NCBI GenBank assembly: GCA_015272515.1
Contig: JACYLN010000089.1
Location: 1 to 64,000 of the forward strand
Direction: 5' to 3'
Origin: Leptolyngbyaceae cyanobacterium C42_A2020_001
GTDB lineage: Bacteria; Cyanobacteriota; Cyanobacteriia; Leptolyngbyales; Leptolyngbyaceae
Length of the DNA stretch: 64,000 nucleotides
In this document: one piece after another, positions 36,364-45,000 of the stretch
Position numbering within the stretch: position 1 is the first letter of the stretch
Layout: the number at the start of each line of letters is the position of its first letter
Program-made: the position numbers and the translations under genes
The notes under the pieces: generated by a model
The model's database searches: none
What the model was told of the DNA's origin: nothing
Seen by the model: the letters and a program-made list of their open reading frames with translations, nothing else

Positions 36364-37650
36364 ATGATTAATGAAGTTTTCATGCCTGCTCTCAGTTCCA
36401 CCATGACCGAAGGAAAGATTGTTTCCTGGATCAAGTCTCCGGGCGACAAGGTGGAAAAAGGCGAAACCGTTGTGGTGGTTGAGTCTGACAAAGCAGACAT
36501 GGATGTGGAGTCGTTTTACGAAGGTTACCTCGCAGCAATTGTAGTTCCAGCCGGGGAAATGGCTCCTGTTGGGGCCGCGATCGCCCTAATTGCCGAAACC
36601 GAAGCTGAAATTGAAACAGCCCAGCAAAAAGCCACGCCCCCCACTCAAACTACCCCTGCTAGTACTCCCGCTCCCCAACCGCAAGCCGTTGCAGCGGCTC
36701 CCGTGGAAACCTCAACCAATGGCGCGAGTACCAGAAATGGCCGCTTAGTGGCATCCCCGCGAGCACGGAAGCTGGCAAAAGAACTCAAGATTGATTTAAC
36801 CACCCTCAAGGGCAGTGGCCCCCACGGTCGGATCGTAGCAGAAGACGTAGAAGCCGCTGCCGGACGGACTCCCACAGCTCCTGCTGTGGGAGTCCGTCCG
36901 GCAATACCAACCCCCGCTGCTGTTGCCATCCCTGCGACTCGTTCAACTCCGGCTCCCGTTGTGGCTCCCGTAACTCCGGGTCAGCAAGTGCCGCTCACGA
37001 CCTTCCAAAATGCCGTAGTTCGCAACATGATGGTGAGTCTGGAAGTGCCTACCTTCCACGTTGGCTACACCATCACCACAGACAATCTGGACAAGCTTTA
37101 CAAGCAAGTCAAGGCTAAAGGGGTGACAATGACAGCCCTTCTAGCAAAAGCGGTTGCAGTTACGCTGCAAAAGCACCCATTAGTCAATGCCAGTTTTGCT
37201 AACCAAAGCATTAGCTACCCTGCCTCAATCAATATTGCAGTTGCCGTCGCAATGGATGATGGTGGGTTAATTACACCCGTGCTGCAAAATGCCGACAAGA
37301 TTGACCTTTACAGCCTTTCTCGTACCTGGAAGGATCTGGTCGATCGCGCTAGAGCCAAACAGCTTCAGCCAGATGAGTACAACACAGGCACCTTTGCCAT
37401 TTCTAACCTGGGGATGTTTGGCGTGGATCGGTTTGATGCCATTCTGCCGCCCGGCATGGGATCCATTTTGGCAGTGGGAGCTTCTCGCCCTACAGTAGTA
37501 GCAACAGCGGATGGCTTGCTGGGTGTGAAGCGCCAGATGCAAGTGAATATCACCTGTGACCACCGGGTAATCTACGGTGCTCATGCGGCAGCATTTTTGA
37601 AAGATTTGGCTACACTCATCGAAACGAATCCTCAATCTCTCACACTCTAA
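36364..37650 (+). CDS. pdhC: Pyruvate dehydrogenase E2, dihydrolipoamide acetyltransferase
   Basis: E2 carries the acetyl group on lipoate and transfers it to CoA within the pyruvate dehydrogenase complex. The 428-residue protein has one lipoyl domain (residues 2-77, lipoyl Lys in VESDKADMDVE), an E3-binding domain (about 122-158, ASPRARKLAKELKIDL), an Ala/Pro linker (about 160-215) and the catalytic core (about 218-428). The active-site segment reads DHRVIYGAHAAAF, the cyanobacterial/plastid form rather than HRVVDG. The linker contains a peptide encoded by a 46-bp hairpin. DUF1995 follows after 5 bases. Confidence 0.94.
   Translation: MINEVFMPALSSTMTEGKIVSWIKSPGDKVEKGETVVVVESDKADMDVESFYEGYLAAIVVPAGEMAPVGAAIALIAETEAEIETAQQKATPPTQTTPASTPAPQPQAVAAAPVETSTNGASTRNGRLVASPRARKLAKELKIDLTTLKGSGPHGRIVAEDVEAAAGRTPTAPAVGVRPAIPTPAAVAIPATRSTPAPVVAPVTPGQQVPLTTFQNAVVRNMMVSLEVPTFHVGYTITTDNLDKLYKQVKAKGVTMTALLAKAVAVTLQKHPLVNASFANQSISYPASINIAVAVAMDDGGLITPVLQNADKIDLYSLSRTWKDLVDRARAKQLQPDEYNTGTFAISNLGMFGVDRFDAILPPGMGSILAVGASRPTVVATADGLLGVKRQMQVNITCDHRVIYGAHAAAFLKDLATLIETNPQSLTL
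36858..36903. repeat. 46-bp perfect inverted repeat inside the E2 linker
   Basis: Arms 36858-36878 and 36883-36903 are perfectly complementary over 21 bases, with a four-base loop TCCT; the right arm begins GCTGTGGGAGTCCGTCCGGC. It is translated in frame as part of an Ala/Pro/Thr/Val-rich linker (GRTPTAPAVGVRP). A hairpin this stable inside a coding sequence is unusual and looks like an inserted palindromic element. Confidence 0.9.
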
Positions 37651-37655
37651 CGGCA

Positions 37656-38381
37656 ATGGTTGATTTTCCCGGCACTTTAGATGAAGCGATCGCGCAGGCT
37701 CAAACTGCTACCCAGGCAGCGCTTGCGGCTGGTTACACTCGGTTACAGGTGGAGATTGCAATTCCAGAGCTAAAGCCGATGCAGCCTGCCCACCAATATC
37801 TCCCTATCTTCGAGCCGTATGGCGCTGACTTGAAGGTGTTTTTCACAGATGCAGGGGCAGCCGCACTTGCCCGGCGAGAATGGGCCGGCAGCAACTACAA
37901 CCTTCAAAGTATCGACATTCAAGGCACCCGCCAAACAACTTCCATTGATCAGTTAGTCAGCCCTGAAGATCAAGCATTTGTGTTCGTCGCGCCGTCCGCC
38001 GTGGAGGTGGGCGTGGTAGAACAAATTGCCAATGCTGCAGGGGATCGCCCCGTGATTTTGTTTAATCCTCGGATGGAAGATGTCAGCATTGTGGGAATTG
38101 GCTTTGCCGGGCGTAAATTACGGGAACGCTTTCTCAACACGATTGAGCCGTGTTATTACCTCAAACCACTAGAAGGAGTAGCTTTGCTGCGTGCCTATCC
38201 GTCACAATGGCAGGTGTGGGCAGAAACGCTCGAAGGCTATGCACTCATTGCTGAAGAAGCTCAAAAACCAACGTTGGAACGGTTGGATGAGCTTTTTGCT
38301 CAGGTGATGGGAGTCAAGCAAACACCAGCCCAAGAGATGTTTGCTGGTTTGCAGCGCATTCTTAGAGCAATCGGACGTTAA
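37656..38381 (+). CDS. DUF1995 family protein
   Basis: A 241-residue soluble protein of the DUF1995 family, found in cyanobacteria, algae and plant plastids. Typical parts are the start FPGTLDEAIAQAQTATQAAL, the EIAIPELKPMQPAHQYLPIF strand, the VFVAPSAVEV and PVILFNPRMEDVSIVGIGFA region, and the late CYYLKPLEGVALLRAYPSQW segment. Plant relatives have been linked to chloroplast lipid or photosystem processes, but no activity is established. It starts 5 bases after the E2 gene and is surely co-transcribed with it. Confidence 0.92.
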   Translation: MVDFPGTLDEAIAQAQTATQAALAAGYTRLQVEIAIPELKPMQPAHQYLPIFEPYGADLKVFFTDAGAAALARREWAGSNYNLQSIDIQGTRQTTSIDQLVSPEDQAFVFVAPSAVEVGVVEQIANAAGDRPVILFNPRMEDVSIVGIGFAGRKLRERFLNTIEPCYYLKPLEGVALLRAYPSQWQVWAETLEGYALIAEEAQKPTLERLDELFAQVMGVKQTPAQEMFAGLQRILRAIGR

Positions 38382-38581
38382 CCTGGCAGCGGTTGAGACA
38401 CCCAGTAAAGCATCAGTGAAGTTTGCAAAATTGAGTGTGATGTTTAGCACAGTGGATGGGATTCGCTAGAAAAAACGGGGCATAATGAGCGTAGTACCCT
38501 AAATCACGGCAAAGCAATGTTGACCGATGAGTTTGGGCGCTGCGGGTTATTCTAGTGCTGTCTACAGTTGAAGGCGATCGC

Positions 38582-39346
38582 ATGAGCGAAACAGGTCATC
38601 GTCGGATCATCATTGGCGATGTGCATGGGCATTACAACGGGCTGATGACATTATTAGACGCGATCGCGCCAGGTAAGCAGGATTGCGTCTACTTCTTAGG
38701 GGACTTAATTGATCGTGGTCCCGATAGTGCTCACGTTGTGAGTTTTGTACAACACAGTAATTACACATGTCTGCTGGGCAATCATGAACAACTCATGATT
38801 GACGCTTTCCCTAATGGGCGACCCTTTACGCCTGCGCTCCAAGCATGGCTTTACAGCGGAGGGCGCGCAACCCTGGCAAGTTATGGCGATACTGGAGTGC
38901 TGTTAGAGCATCTCAACTGGATGAGAACCCTACCAACCTACTTAGACTTAGATGATATCTGGTTAGTTCATGCGGGTGTTCATCCGTTACTACCAATAGA
39001 AGCCCAATCAACTCAAGAATTTTGCTGGATTCGGGATGAGTTTCACAGCAGTTCCAAACCCTATTTTCACGACAAACTAATTATCACCGGGCACACCATT
39101 ACCTTTACTTTACCCAAAGTTGCGCCGGGCGAGTTAGCGCAGGGGCATGGTTGGTTAGACATCGACACAGGTGCTTATCATCCCAAAAGCGGTTGGTTGA
39201 CAGGATTGGATATCTCCAACCGACTCGTTTATCAGGTCAATGTGTTTACAGAAGCTCAGCGAGTATTGCAACTTGATGAAGTCATGACTCGGATTGAGCC
39301 AACCCAGGTTCTTGCCCATCGTCAGACGTTATTAAACCGCATTTGA
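38582..39346 (+). CDS. Metallophosphoesterase (PPP-type Ser/Thr phosphatase family)
   Basis: About 254 residues. The bimetal centre motifs are complete: IIGDVHGHYNGL, FLGDLIDRGPDSAHV, LLGNHEQLMIDAF, and the late VHAGVHPLLP and ITGHTITF histidines. This is the bacterial PrpA/diadenosine tetraphosphatase-like group; a protein-phosphatase or nucleotide-phosphatase activity is likely but substrate is unknown. I chose the ATG at 38582, directly before the conserved core; a GTG at 38555 in frame would add nine residues. It converges with the M48 protease gene across a hairpin. Confidence 0.88.
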   Translation: MSETGHRRIIIGDVHGHYNGLMTLLDAIAPGKQDCVYFLGDLIDRGPDSAHVVSFVQHSNYTCLLGNHEQLMIDAFPNGRPFTPALQAWLYSGGRATLASYGDTGVLLEHLNWMRTLPTYLDLDDIWLVHAGVHPLLPIEAQSTQEFCWIRDEFHSSSKPYFHDKLIITGHTITFTLPKVAPGELAQGHGWLDIDTGAYHPKSGWLTGLDISNRLVYQVNVFTEAQRVLQLDEVMTRIEPTQVLAHRQTLLNRI

Positions 39347-39362
39347 TATGTCTGGGGATAGC

Positions 39363-39391
39363 TCAGGGGCAACCACAAAAGATTGCCCTGA
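39363..39391. terminator. Hairpin between convergent genes
   Basis: TCAGGGGCAA (39363-39372) and TTGCCCTGA (39383-39391) pair over nine bases with one bulged G and a 10-base loop. It lies between the phosphatase and M48 stops, where a bidirectional terminator is expected, though no long T-run follows. Confidence 0.4.
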
Positions 39392-39406
39392 CTAATATGA
39401 TTTTCG

Positions 39407-40249
39407 TCAAGACAGCGATCGCAACCGTGCGCGGTAGACGCGGCTGTCTAGCCCATCTCCAATATCGCCTGCTCGGCTAATAGACTGTTGCAATCGGTTG
39501 ATGCGCTCCGATGTGGCCGGGTGAGTACTTAAAAACGTTGGCACAGAGCCATCTCGCAGCAATTTTGTCATAAAACTAACCATTGCAGAAGGAGCATACC
39601 CGGCTCGGCGCATTGTCTCAAGTCCAAGACTGTCTGCATCATATTCATCTCGACGGCTGTTAGGACGCTTAAATGCCAGTTCCACGCCAATATTCGCGGC
39701 AGTGTTGCGGTCTAAGCCAGCCGCTCCTACTAGCCCACTAGCGATCGCCGTTTCCCTCATCTGCTTTACGGCGTGTCGTCCGGCGATGTGTCCAATTTCA
39801 TGAGCCATCACACTGGCAAGTTCTGCCTCGTTATCTGCCAGCGTCAACAACCCCCGATTGACATAAACAAAGCCGCCCATTGTAGCGAACGCATTGACAC
39901 TGCGATCGTTCACGACCTGAAAAGTATAGGGAATGCCTGGACGACTGCTTTGTGATGCTAATCGCTGACCAATCTGGTTCACATATTGAGTAATTTCAGG
40001 ATTTTGGAGAAGCCGAATCCGTTGCCCAACCAGTTGATCGTTGATTTGACGACCAATCTCTACTTCCTGCTGATCAGAAAGATTAGAAAGTTGAATGAGC
40101 TGAATTCCGCGAAAAATTAGATCTCTCCAGGGCAACGCCTGAGAGACAAGCGGTTGACCAACAACTAGCATAGCGGTTGTCATCAGGGCTGCAATCGGGT
40201 AAACCCACCAACGGGCTTTACGCAGCCGAGAAGCGAAAGGCTTAGTCAT
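39407..40249 (-). CDS. M48 family metallopeptidase, exported or membrane-anchored
   Basis: A 280-residue zinc protease. A single N-terminal hydrophobic segment (about residues 15-37, VYPIAALMTTAMLVVGQPLV) acts as signal or anchor. The HEXXH motif is in VMAHEIGHIAGRHAVK near residue 157, and the third ligand Glu in RRDEYDADSLGLE. It resembles BepA/LoiP-type periplasmic proteases that control outer-membrane protein quality, without the TPR domain of BepA. It stands alone, with about 380 bases of upstream intergenic DNA before the next gene, which is divergent. Confidence 0.92.
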   Translation of the reverse strand: MTKPFASRLRKARWWVYPIAALMTTAMLVVGQPLVSQALPWRDLIFRGIQLIQLSNLSDQQEVEIGRQINDQLVGQRIRLLQNPEITQYVNQIGQRLASQSSRPGIPYTFQVVNDRSVNAFATMGGFVYVNRGLLTLADNEAELASVMAHEIGHIAGRHAVKQMRETAIASGLVGAAGLDRNTAANIGVELAFKRPNSRRDEYDADSLGLETMRRAGYAPSAMVSFMTKLLRDGSVPTFLSTHPATSERINRLQQSISRAGDIGDGLDSRVYRARLRSLS

Positions 40250-40632
40250 AATTCTGTAGAGAGTTACCCAGTGAGAAGAGCGTGAAACAGTTCAGTAGAA
40301 CACGGCAAAAAGTTAGCGATCGCAAGCTGGCATTCTAACCCATGCAGGCTAGAAGCCTAGCCTTTCATAAGAAGCAAAGATTTGAGAGATAGTTTCCCTA
40401 TATTGCCCACAAAAACTCTAACAAGTTAACAACTTGTCTAGGTAAGACGATAACTTGCCCTCAAATGTTCCAAAGGTTTTGCCATTGGGTGTTGGTGCTA
40501 TTCATAATCAGCAAAGGTTAGGGCAAGCCTTTAGTCATACCTTTGGATGGAGGCGGAATCTATTGACAGGCAGACCCCGACTCACAGGATTGAAAAGTAA
40601 CCTGTGAATGTGATGAGTTCTAGTAATTTACG
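40250..40632. other. Divergent intergenic region
   Basis: About 380 bases between the M48 gene and the single-pass protein. It should hold both promoters. CAAGTT-AAC-AACTTG near 40421-40435 is a perfect small inverted repeat. No coding signal is seen. Confidence 0.45.
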
Positions 40633-41184
40633 ATGACCAACTATAACAATCAAGATCTGCGCGATCGCGCAGCAGCTTCTAATCAAAACGTGTCTAATCA
40701 AACCAGACTTTCTAATCAAGCTGATTTAGCCGATGGCATGGTGCAACGTCCCACAGCTCACAATCAAACAGCCTATCAGGATGGTTACTGGCAAGGTCGT
40801 TACTCCGAGCGTCGCGACAATGTAGATCGACGGGCGGCAGAAGATGAAGGGACAGCGAGCGGCATCATTTTTGGTTTACTGCTGGCTTCTCTGGTTGGTC
40901 TGGGACTAGGCACCTATTTCTTTTTAAATGAACAAAATCGTACTCCCCGTGTCACTCCCAATGTAACAGCACCCGCTCCTTCGCCCAGTCAACAACCTGA
41001 AGTCCGCCAGGAACGAATCATTGAGCGCGTCGTACCTGTGCCTCAACAGGCACCCGATGCACCCGACGTAAACGTTACTATTCCAAACCCTGCACCAGAG
41101 TCTCGCGTTACCCAACCCGCTCCTGAAGCAGCACCTGGGGCAACTCAGAACGCAGTTCCAACGCAGCCAGCAACCGGACAGTAA
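40633..41184 (+). CDS. Single-pass membrane protein with low-complexity ends
   Basis: A 183-residue protein with an Asn/Gln-rich, Arg-containing cytoplasmic N-terminus (about 1-75), one Gly/Leu-rich membrane helix (about 77-100, GIIFGLLLASLVGLGLGTYF) and a Pro-rich extracytoplasmic tail ending in Thr/Pro/Gln-rich sequence. The GYWQGRYSERRDNVDRRAAE segment before the helix is the most conserved-looking part. I do not recognise a family with known function. A strong Rho-independent terminator follows about 60 bases after the stop. Confidence 0.65.
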   Translation: MTNYNNQDLRDRAAASNQNVSNQTRLSNQADLADGMVQRPTAHNQTAYQDGYWQGRYSERRDNVDRRAAEDEGTASGIIFGLLLASLVGLGLGTYFFLNEQNRTPRVTPNVTAPAPSPSQQPEVRQERIIERVVPVPQQAPDAPDVNVTIPNPAPESRVTQPAPEAAPGATQNAVPTQPATGQ

Positions 41185-41246
41185 AATTCCCCATCATTTC
41201 TAAAATGGGGTATGGCTATCGAGGATGAAGTTATAACTGACAATAT

Positions 41247-41289
41247 TCCGTAGAGATGCTAAAGCTAAGGTCTCTACGGACTGTTTTTT
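41247..41289 (+). terminator. Rho-independent terminator
   Basis: TCCGTAGAGA (41247-41256) and TCTCTACGGA (41271-41280) form a 10-bp perfect stem with a 14-base loop, followed by CTG and six T residues (41284-41289). It is well placed to end transcription of the single-pass membrane protein gene. Confidence 0.8.
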
Positions 41290-41408
41290 AAGGCGGTATA
41301 TGGCACGGAAAGTTAATGTACAAACTTAATGAGTTTTTGTTTTGCATCAAGTTTCTGGTTAATCAAAATTAGTGGGGGAATCTTAAGGTATACCCTCTCA
41401 ACTGTACG

Positions 41409-41816
41409 TTACCAGTATGTCTCATGCCTTCTCAACCATGGTGCATGAAGGCTGTGAACTTTTTTATGACGAAGTGATGGCGTTACGAGAACAAGTCGCT
41501 GAGTTAGAACACAAATCACAAAGACAATAGCATCTTCTGGGAGTTGCTCAGTTGCTCCATTTTCTTCCATGATTTCAATTGCGACAGTCCTTGCTATCCA
41601 CTCATGTGTTGAATAGAAACCTCCAGGAAAATCTGCCACATCCCATCTTCTTCCTACCCATCGAAGAAACTCTTCATAAGCACCTGGAAGAGGCAAATTT
41701 AATACTTGTTTGATTTCTTCAATATCTTGAGAAGAGCAAGGTTCATGATAAACAGGACGTTTTACGGATTGAAGCATTTCCTCGTATTCTTCTTTTGCTC
41801 TATCTAAATACATCAT
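41409..41816 (-). CDS. SMI1/KNR4 (SUKH) family protein, C-terminus disrupted
   Basis: A 135-residue frame whose first 100 residues match SUKH domains: DIEEIKQVLNLPLPGAYEEF, LRWVGRRWDVADFPGGFYST and LPEDAIVFVI. Homologues continue after VFVI with a short conserved block (often HQGYxF). Here it switches to unrelated sequence (CVLTQRLVLV), which is the antisense of a plus-strand reading frame. The gene is thus truncated by a rearrangement near 41520. SUKH proteins often act as immunity factors to nuclease toxins; no toxin gene is adjacent. Confidence 0.6.
   Translation of the reverse strand: MMYLDRAKEEYEEMLQSVKRPVYHEPCSSQDIEEIKQVLNLPLPGAYEEFLRWVGRRWDVADFPGGFYSTHEWIARTVAIEIMEENGATEQLPEDAIVFVICVLTQRLVLVTPSLRHKKVHSLHAPWLRRHETYW
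41417..41530 (+). other. Short reading frame fused against the SUKH 3' end
   Basis: Thirty-seven codons, MSHAFSTMVHEGCELFYDEV followed by MALREQVAELEHKSQRQ and a TAG. The second half is a short coiled coil. It looks like the N-terminus of an unrelated gene cut off at the junction with the truncated SUKH gene on the opposite strand. Either it is a gene fragment or a very small gene. Confidence 0.35.
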
Positions 41817-42016
41817 TTATTCTCCAAGCCTTATTGCGATCGCTGCTCGGTGAACTGTAACGCATTAATCGCGATAACTATGACAATTGACAAGGCTTAG
41901 AACGTCTGTTCTAATGAGAGCATTGGTAAATAAGCCAAAGATTTCCGTGCATCTTGGCATAGAGCGGCTAAACTAAACACGTTTTCTTTCCTTTCTCAAA
42001 AGGACTCTGGCAGGCT

Positions 42017-45000
42017 GTGTACGTAAAGCGCCTGGAACTCACAAACTTCAAATCCTTTGGCGGCAAAACGGCGATTCCTTTGCTGCCGGGGTTTACCGTG
42101 ATTTCGGGTCCAAATGGGTCTGGGAAGTCTAATTTAATTGACGCGATTTTGTTCTGTTTGGGGTTGGCTGGTTCCAAAGGGATGCGAGCAGAACGATTGC
42201 CTGACCTGGTAAACCATACTCAGAGTACCCGCAATCGCTCAACGGTTGAAGCCAGCGTCACCGTCACCTTTGATCTGACAGATGAACCGATCTCGATTGA
42301 CGACGAGATTGAACAGGCAGTCAGCGGCAATGGGACTGAACCGAGCCTGGCAGTTGCTTTAGATGCAGCCCCTCACGAGAATGGACACTCTACCAACGAC
42401 AACGGCTCCAATGGTCAGGGGCAAGTTGAGCAGGAGCAGAATGGCAACGGTCATGGCAGCAACGGATTGCGGGAATGGAGCGTGACTCGGAAGTTGCGCG
42501 TGACCCAGCAGGGCACTTACACCTCCAACTACTACATGAACGGGGAGCCGTGTACCCTGACAGAACTGCATGAAGCCTTGGGCAGACTGCGGATCTACCC
42601 GGAAGGCTACAATGTGGTGTTGCAAGGGGATGTCACCCGGATCATTTCCATGAATCCTCGTGAGCGGCGGGAAATTATTGATGAGCTGGCGGGCGTTGCT
42701 GCCTTCGATCGCAAAATTTCCCAGGCAAAAGACAAGCTGGATGCCGTCAAAGACCGGGAAGACAAGTATCACATCGTCGAGCAGGAGTTGATCGCCCAGC
42801 GCGATCGCCTGGCCCAAGACCGGATCAAAGCCGAAAAATACAAGAAACTGCGGCAGGAACTGCAAACCAAAGAGCAGTGGGAAGCAGTGATTCAGCGGCG
42901 GCAGGCGGTTCGGCAAATCGAGCAGTTGCAAAATCAGATTACCGCAGACGACAAAGCGATCGCCGACTTTACAGAACAAATTGCCACATTAACCACAGAA
43001 ATTCAGCGATCGACGGTTGAACTGGAGCAATTGAATGCCCGTGTAAAAGCGCTGGGTGAGGAAGAACTGCTGGCATTACAGGCAACGCTGGCAACCCAAG
43101 AAGCTGAGCTGCGACAACTTCAGCGTCAAGAAAGTGACCTGCAAGCGGCACGCAAAGAATTGGAAGCAAACCTCACCCGCATCCAGCAAGAACTTCACGA
43201 GAGTCAACAGCAACTAAGCAGCCTCAATCAGGAACAACAACGGCTAGAAAGTCAGGAATTATCTAGTCTGCAAACCGCCCGCGATCAAGCCCTGCACCAG
43301 TTAGAGCAAAGTCGAGAAGCGGCAAGTGCTTCGGCTGCCAGCGCTGAAGCCTGGGTGCAGGAGCAAACTAGTCTGCGGCACCAGATTGACACGCTGCTGG
43401 AAACCCTGGAGCCTCAACGCTCCGAGCAAGCCCGCTTACGAGAACGCACCCTGCAACTAGAACGGCAAATTCAGGAGCAGACCCAAACCCTGCGATCGCT
43501 GGAGCAGCAACTCGCCGAAAAGCAGGAACAGCAGGCTACGACCACCACTCAACAAACCGAGTCTCAGCAGCAAATTCAGGCATTAGCCGCTCAACTTGCT
43601 GCTGCCGAGCAAGAACTCCAAATTCAGCAAGAAACCCAAACCCGTTTACTGAACGAACAACGGGAAAAACAACGCCGCCTCGACAAACTGGAAGCCCAAA
43701 CCCAGGCCATGCAGGAAGCTCAGGGAACTCACGCCACCCAACTGATCTTGCAAATGAACCTGCCGGGTGTATGCGGTTTGGTGGCTCAACTGGGACGAGT
43801 CGAACCCCGTTACCAACTGGCACTGGAAACCGCAGCCGGAGCCAGATTAGGCAATTTGGTAGTTGAAGATGACGGCGTTGCGGCGGCGGCGATCGAACTG
43901 TTGAAACAGCGCAAAGCCGGACGAGCAACCTTTCTTCCTTTGAACAAAATTCAACCCGGACGCACTCCCTCCAGAGGCACACTGCGATCGCTGCCTGGAT
44001 GCATCGGCTTTGCCGTTGACCTGATTGAATTTGATACCCAATATCGGGATGTGTTCGCCTACGTTTTTGGTTCAACTCTCGTATTTGAAACCCTCAGCGA
44101 TGCCCGCCGTCATGTGGGTGAACATCGCATGGTCACCATCGACGGCGAATTGCTAGAAGCCTCCGGAGCCATGACGGGCGGCAGCAGCAACACCCGTCAA
44201 TCTCTCCACTTCGGCACCATGGATGCTGACGAATCTGATGAAGTCAAAGCCTTGCGCGATCGCCTCCAGGAAATTGAGCGCATCCTCACCCACTGCGAAA
44301 ACGCCATCTTCCGCGCCACTAATCTGGTAAAAGAGCGCACCCAGGAACTCACCGAACTCCGGCAGCAACACCGAGAACACGAGCTTAAAGCCGAACAATT
44401 CACCCGTGAGTTGCAAACCCTCACCATCCAGCACTCCACCCTCAGCACGCAGTTAGAGCAATACACTCAGGAACTCGACACTTCCCGCACCCGCCTACAA
44501 ACTTTAGACACTGAAATTCCTACTCACGAAGACCAACTTCAACAGTTGCGAACAGCCCTGACCGAGTTGGAACAATCCCATACTCACAGTGAATGGCAGC
44601 AGATCCAGGCAACCCTGCGATCGCAAGAAGCCGACCTCAGCCAAAAAGAACTCGCCCTCCGCACTGCTGAACAACGCCTCCGCGACCTCGATAACCAGCA
44701 ACAACGCCTTCACGAAAAACTTCAACAGCAGCAAGAACGACTACAAGACTTTCGCACCCAGCAAACGACCCAACTAAACCAACTCTCAGCACTCAGCACT
44801 CAGCACTCAGCACTCGAAACCCAAATCACCGAAACCCGCTCTGCCCAAGTCGCCCTGGAACAACGCCTCGGATCGGAGAAGACCCAGCGCGATCGCGTGG
44901 AGCGGCAACTGCGGGAACAGCAGATTCAGCAGCAACAGCGGGACTGGGATCGCCAGAAAATTCAGGAAACTCAGCAATCTCGTCGAGACACCCTGATTAC

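Noticed and set aside
42359-42979. Open frame of about 206 codons opposite smc
   Set aside because: Leu/Phe-rich translation typical of the complement of a Gln/Glu-rich coiled coil.
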